From: Variovorax sp. PBS-H4 | Lineage (GTDB): Bacteria; Pseudomonadota; Gammaproteobacteria; Burkholderiales; Burkholderiaceae_C | Assembly (NCBI RefSeq): GCF_901827205.1 | Contig: NZ_LR594675.1 | Span: 1,674,001-1,738,000 of the forward strand | Length of the DNA stretch: 64,000 nucleotides | Direction of reading: 5' to 3' | Shown here: piece by piece, positions 60,236 through 64,000 of the stretch | Position numbering within the stretch: position 1 is the first letter of the stretch | How the letters are laid out: each line of letters opens with the position of its first letter | Made by a program: the position numbers and the translations under genes | Notes under the pieces: model-generated | What the model saw: only the letters and a program-made list of their open reading frames with translations | The model's database searches: none | Told to the model about the DNA's origin: nothing

Positions 60236-61423
60236 TCACCACCCCGCCGCATCGCCCATCAGCGCGCGACGGGCCAGCAAAAAGGTGGCGGCGTTCCAGC
60301 TCTGGCCCGCCATTCCCCTGGGCGCCAGCGTCCGGCCGTGGAACCACTCGGTGAAGCGCCAGTCGTCCAGTGCATTCACGCCGGCCAACCGTGCGAGCTC
60401 TGACCAGGCCGGCTCGTGCAGCCCCAGGCGCGCCAGCATCATCACCCAGAAGCCGCCGACGAAGGGCCAGATGCCGCCGTTGTGGTACTGGTGCACGAGG
60501 TTCTGCTGGTGACGGCCCATGTAGAGCCGCCACAGCGGGTGCTGGGGCGTCAGCGGATACAGCACCACGCGCAGCGGATAAGGCACGCTGGCATTCGCCG
60601 CGCTGAGGGTGTCGACGATGCGGTAGGCCATGGCGGTATCGGCCAGTCCGCTCTGAATGGCGAGTATGTTGCCGAAGACGTCCCCTTCGTGGCCGACCAC
60701 CGAGAGATTGACGAAGCTCAGGTACAGGCGCGGATCGCGCTGGCCCCGGCGCGCATAGTGCCGCAGCAGCCGCGCCCGGTGGTACTTGGGAAGTTCGGCC
60801 TGGAAGGGGTTGAAAAGGTGGTTGAAGTGGTAGTGCGTCGCCTCGGCGTGGTCGAGCCCATAGCGCCGCTTGACCTCGTACCAGAGCGTGTTGGTGTAGA
60901 GCACGTAGCCCGAGCGCGGCATGATGTCGGCCCAATCGCTGGCCTCGTTCTGCTGCAGCAGCCGGAAGTGCTGGTGCTCCTGCGCCAGCAGCCAGCCGGT
61001 CGCGCGGCTCACCTCGTCGCTCCAGCGCGACGGGCCGACGCGGCCGTGGCGGCGCACGTGGTCCACCGCGATGAGCCACCACAAGGTGGCGTCGATGCAA
61101 CCCAGGTACCAGAAGTCGGCATCGCGGCCTTCAGGATCCACGTACTTGGGGATCTGCCCGTTGGCCGCCTGCTGCGCTGCCAGGGCATCGAGGCTGTTCA
61201 CTGCGCCTTCCTCCAGGGCAGGTACGCCGCTGCCGCACATCGCCATCACGCAGATGGCGGCGTCGCGCCCGAAGATTCGCGTGTAGCGCCGCGCCTCCGC
61301 CGCTTCGGTCCGGCTGGCGGCGAGGATGCCGTGAGGGGTCAGGTTGCGCTCGAGGAGGTCGAGCGAGGCCTCGGCGCAGGCGTCGATCAGCGCGTGGGCG
61401 GAAGCGTCGGGATGATGGGTCAT
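60236..61423 (-). CDS. (alpha/alpha)6-barrel glycosidase-like protein
   Basis: This 395-residue protein has an (alpha/alpha)6 fold of the amylo-alpha-1,6-glucosidase / neutral invertase type. ARRYTRIFGRDAAICVMAM near residue 45 holds an Asp like the general-acid region, WYLGCIDATLWWL follows, and HQYHNGGIWPFVGGFWVMM near 300 resembles the invertase HNGG(S/I)WP motif. No signal peptide is visible, so it is probably cytoplasmic. It is convergent with the TAXI gene (28 bp) and divergent from the AttH-like gene. Substrate unknown. Confidence 0.8.
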   Translation of the reverse strand: MTHHPDASAHALIDACAEASLDLLERNLTPHGILAASRTEAAEARRYTRIFGRDAAICVMAMCGSGVPALEEGAVNSLDALAAQQAANGQIPKYVDPEGRDADFWYLGCIDATLWWLIAVDHVRRHGRVGPSRWSDEVSRATGWLLAQEHQHFRLLQQNEASDWADIMPRSGYVLYTNTLWYEVKRRYGLDHAEATHYHFNHLFNPFQAELPKYHRARLLRHYARRGQRDPRLYLSFVNLSVVGHEGDVFGNILAIQSGLADTAMAYRIVDTLSAANASVPYPLRVVLYPLTPQHPLWRLYMGRHQQNLVHQYHNGGIWPFVGGFWVMMLARLGLHEPAWSELARLAGVNALDDWRFTEWFHGRTLAPRGMAGQSWNAATFLLARRALMGDAAGW

Positions 61424-61551
61424 GGGTCGTGCGGTCGCCGGAGAGTCTGCCAGCGGCAATTCTCGCGGCTTGCGCATCCGCGCGAGGCGGCATCGCTAAG
61501 ATGTCCGCCGATCGGGTCCGGAGACCCCTACGCGAAAGGACGCCCCTGAAC

Positions 61552-62754
61552 ATGAGCGCCGACGACCCCGTTCGACGAAGCCGCAGGCGTTCCGCCTGGG
61601 AACGCGCCCGCTCTCCCTCCCGCGCACGGGCGCGCGCTCGGGCGCGCAGGAGGGGCTTGATGGTGTTCTTCGGCGCCGTGGCGCTCGTGATGATGGTCAT
61701 CGGCGCCGGGCTGTACCACCTTTCGGCCTCCGAGCGCACACCGGCTTCCGCCATGGCTGCAGTGTCGCCGCAGGCAAGCGGGAAGCCGTTGGAGCGGACC
61801 GCCGCGTTCCCGCCCCTCAGCCTGCCATCCGACGATGCGCCCCATGGGTCCGCCATGGAGTGGTGGTACTACAGCGGCATTTTGCGTGCGGAGACAGGCC
61901 AGGGCTACGCCGTTCACATGGTCGTCTTCGTGGCCAACGGATTGGTCAAGCACACCGTCATGCATGCCGCCCTGACCGACCTGCAGACCGGCAAGCGCTA
62001 TGTCAGCCAGAGCCGCACGGGCGGCACCCCCGCAAGGAGCGTCGCCTACGGCTTCGACTTCAGGCAGGAGGGGTGGCAGGTCACCGCGTCGCCGTCGTTC
62101 CATGTACTGCAGGCCAATTTCGATGGCGCCTCGATCGCCTTCGACCTGGGCGTTTCCGGGCCGGTCGTCGCCCACCGCGCGCCGGGGTCGGAGACGCCCG
62201 GCCTGCTCGACTTCGGCAACAGCGGCATCAGCTACTACTATTCGCGCCCCCGGATGCCGGCGCGCGGCAGCATCGCCATCGCGGGGAAATCGGTGCCGGT
62301 CAGCGGTGAGCTCTGGTTCGATCACCAGTGGGGCGAATTCGACGTCCTGACGCTGGGCTGGAACTGGTTCGCCCTGCACCTGGACGATGGGTCCGACCTG
62401 ATGGTCTACGAACTGTTCGACATGGACGGCCGGAAGGTCATGACGGCGGGCACCCATTCCGACGCCCAGGGCTCGCAAGCCATCGAGCCCGGCCAGGTCG
62501 AACTGGCGCCCGGCCGCACATGGACGAGCCCGAAGACCGGCATCGGCTACATCGTCGAATGGGACATCAAGCTGCCGACCGGCGTCCTGAACATCAAGCC
62601 CTTCTTCGCCGACAGCGAATTCGATTCGGGCGCGACGACGGCCAACGTCTATTGGGAAGGTCCGGTCAAGGTGGGCGGCAGCCGCCAAGGGCAAGGCTTC
62701 CTCGAGTTGAGCGGGTACGACCGCTTGCGCGCCAAGCCCGCGAAGAGCAAGTGA
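61552..62754 (+). CDS. AttH/CrtC lipocalin-like protein with membrane anchor
   Basis: The 400-residue product starts at 61552 after GAAAGGA. It has a very basic N-terminus rich in Arg-Ala repeats (SRARARARARARR, about 20-32), one helix (VFFGAVALVMMVIGAGL), and a lipocalin-like domain of the AttH/CrtC family with EWWYYSGIL, LWFDHQWGEFDV and YWEGPVKV. Similar domains serve carotenoid 1,2-hydratases and the AttH/SrpI-associated proteins. No carotenoid genes are nearby, so the reaction is unknown. A cyclic-nucleotide-binding gene follows. Confidence 0.82.
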   Translation: MSADDPVRRSRRRSAWERARSPSRARARARARRRGLMVFFGAVALVMMVIGAGLYHLSASERTPASAMAAVSPQASGKPLERTAAFPPLSLPSDDAPHGSAMEWWYYSGILRAETGQGYAVHMVVFVANGLVKHTVMHAALTDLQTGKRYVSQSRTGGTPARSVAYGFDFRQEGWQVTASPSFHVLQANFDGASIAFDLGVSGPVVAHRAPGSETPGLLDFGNSGISYYYSRPRMPARGSIAIAGKSVPVSGELWFDHQWGEFDVLTLGWNWFALHLDDGSDLMVYELFDMDGRKVMTAGTHSDAQGSQAIEPGQVELAPGRTWTSPKTGIGYIVEWDIKLPTGVLNIKPFFADSEFDSGATTANVYWEGPVKVGGSRQGQGFLELSGYDRLRAKPAKSK

Positions 62755-62805
62755 TACTGCGCCGGCGTGATTGCGCCCAGGACCGTACCGGAGAAGGAAA
62801 GCTTC

Positions 62806-63501
62806 ATGTCAACGATCGGATTGTTCGACACCGCCGTGGCCGCGTTGAATGCATCGCTGGCGACGCCGGCCGGCATCGTTGCGCTTTGCTCCGCCGCCAT
62901 CGCGGGCTCGCTCGTCATCGTGAGCTCCTTCGTGAGGACCATGATCCCCTTGCGCTGCCTGGCGATCGGCGGCAACCTGGGCTTCCTGATCTACGGCGCG
63001 CTGCATCCGTCTCTGATCCTGGTGTTGCTGCATGGGGCGTTGCTGCCGATCAACATCTTTCGCGCGGCCCAGATGGTCCGCCTCACACGCCGGGTGCAAC
63101 TGGCGGCAGCCACCAGCGATTTTTCGGGGGTCTGGCTGCGGCCTTACATGCGCCGGCGACGGCTGAGGAAAAACGCCGTGCTGTTTCGCAAGGGCGACGC
63201 CGCCAAGCGCCTGTATTTCCTCGCCGAAGGCCAGATCGAGTTCGTGGAGATCGGCCAGACCATGGAGCCCGGCCGGCTGTTCGGCGAGATCGGCTTCTTT
63301 GCGCCCGACAAGCGACGCACGCTGACGGCGCGCTGCGCCACGAACTGCACCGTGCTGCAGATGGACGAGATGACCTTCAAGTCGCTCTATTTCCAGAACC
63401 CGGCCTTCGGCTTCGAGGTCGTGACGCTGGTGGCGGGCCGGCTGCTGGCAGACCGGCAGCGGCTGGAAGAGCGGCTCGCCGCCGGATTGCCGGCGGCCTG
63501 A
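62806..63501 (+). CDS. Cyclic-nucleotide-binding (Popeye/Crp-like) membrane protein
   Basis: This 231-residue protein has two or three N-terminal helices (IVALCSAAIAGSLVIVSSF; LAIGGNLGFLIYG), then a cyclic-nucleotide-binding barrel with FRKGDAAKRLYFLAEGQIEF and PGRLFGEIGFFAPDKRRTLTA. The phosphate-binding cassette (GEIGFF...RRTLTA) keeps Arg, so ligand binding is plausible. There is no helix-turn-helix, so it is not a Crp-type regulator. The start at 62806 follows GGAGAAGGAA; upstream in-frame codons read through the gap. It is 51 bp after the AttH-like gene. Confidence 0.85.
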   Translation: MSTIGLFDTAVAALNASLATPAGIVALCSAAIAGSLVIVSSFVRTMIPLRCLAIGGNLGFLIYGALHPSLILVLLHGALLPINIFRAAQMVRLTRRVQLAAATSDFSGVWLRPYMRRRRLRKNAVLFRKGDAAKRLYFLAEGQIEFVEIGQTMEPGRLFGEIGFFAPDKRRTLTARCATNCTVLQMDEMTFKSLYFQNPAFGFEVVTLVAGRLLADRQRLEERLAAGLPAA

Positions 63502-63513
63502 AAAAAGAGGCGC

Positions 63514-64000
63514 TCAACGCAGGTCGCGCGAGCGACCCGGATCTTGCCCCGGAATCACCGACCCGATCGAGGCCGCCATGAACTGTTCCCTGGCGACCAC
63601 CCGGGGGCTGCGGTGTGCATCCGTCTCGAGCCTCGCGATGGCCCATCGGGCAATCTCCTCGGCGCCGAACCGGTCGTCCGCCAGCCGGTGGAGCTCATCC
63701 GAGAAGGCGAGCAGCCAAGCCTCCTCCGGCGTCGGCGTTCGAGGATCCCAAAGGGTGTCTTCGCGGCCAGCGCCAGGCAGGCCCGAGTCTTTCTTCGGGT
63801 CTCGCACGCCGGATGCGCGGAGCGTGGAGGTAAAGGCCCAGGCTTCGCGTTGATCCTTGTCGAGCACGATTGCCGGTTCGGAGCGTTCTTCGCGCTGGGT
63901 TGCAGCAATGACGTCCAGGTCGTCCGCAGTCAAGGGAGCTGCACCCTTGGCACGCGCCTTGAGAGCCACATCGAGGGCAAAGGCCCAGTGGGGCGGAACC
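63514..64000 (-). CDS. Hypothetical protein, cut by window edge
   Basis: The minus-strand frame is open from the edge (VPPHWAFALDVALKARAKG...) to a stop at 63514; a GTG at 63969 is only a possible internal start. The visible part of 161 codons is soluble, acidic and Arg-rich, with ERSEPAIVLDKDQREAWAF and PTPEEAWLLAFSDELHRLADDRF. I do not recognise the family. It is convergent with the cyclic-nucleotide gene (12 bp). Confidence 0.6.
   Translation of the reverse strand, partial: VPPHWAFALDVALKARAKGAAPLTADDLDVIAATQREERSEPAIVLDKDQREAWAFTSTLRASGVRDPKKDSGLPGAGREDTLWDPRTPTPEEAWLLAFSDELHRLADDRFGAEEIARWAIARLETDAHRSPRVVAREQFMAASIGSVIPGQDPGRSRDLR

Overview
The window looks like chromosomal DNA of a GC-rich betaproteobacterium of the order Burkholderiales, most likely the family Comamonadaceae (Variovorax-like). 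The reasons are the high GC content, the many Liv-type ABC importers, the urtABCDE urea transporter, a 1,613-residue NAD-glutamate dehydrogenase and the PHP/YciO/M50/trpS gene string. This is inference from gene content, not from a marker gene. I see no rRNA, tRNA, CRISPR array, prophage or transposase. Region A (1-26133) is a catabolic island. A leftward unit (1-2308) holds two acyl-CoA dehydrogenases and a hotdog-fold hydratase. A long rightward unit (2549-18766) holds a (3R)-hydroxyacyl-CoA dehydrogenase-like SDR, a CoA-transferase, a thiolase, a MaoC hydratase, a complete Liv-type importer, an AMP-forming acyl-CoA ligase, a second SDR, two IclR regulators, a class III CoA-transferase, a cupin and an old-yellow-enzyme reductase. 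A leftward unit (24555-18877) holds a second Liv importer, an enoyl-CoA hydratase homologue and an amidohydrolase; its binding protein (24955) is divergent. Together these could import an organic acid, activate it with CoA, reduce or hydrolyse it and shorten it by beta-oxidation through R-hydroxyacyl-CoA. The substrate cannot be read from the sequence. Three control regions share a TTCC-N7-GGAA operator-like dyad, the best candidate for a common IclR-controlled regulon. The electron-transfer flavoprotein genes etfBA (26155-27851) follow the second binding protein after about 20 bp. Region B (28.0-37.4 kb) is mostly housekeeping and regulation: an orphan receiver protein, an atypical SDR, a CBS-domain protein, NAD-glutamate dehydrogenase, a small conserved-looking protein, a candidate structured RNA and a histidine kinase facing a LuxR-type response regulator. 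Region C (38.1-43.9 kb) holds trpS, a site-2 protease, a YciO/Sua5 protein, a DMT transporter and a PHP phosphatase on the minus strand, then a divergent polyphosphate kinase 2. Region D (43.9-56.6 kb) holds a PHB-depolymerase-like esterase, urtABCDE, a DedA-rhodanese fusion, a peptidase remnant, an MFS transporter, a 25-residue small protein, an isolated ureD, a purine-type deaminase and a DMT transporter. No urease structural gene is present. Region E (56.7-64.0 kb) is the least understood: a 505-residue protein of unknown function, a zinc-ribbon membrane protein and a TAXI-type binding protein without TRAP permeases. The last two share a C-terminal Cys motif. They are followed by an (alpha/alpha)6 glycosidase, an AttH/CrtC lipocalin-like protein, a cyclic-nucleotide-binding membrane protein and a partial hypothetical gene.
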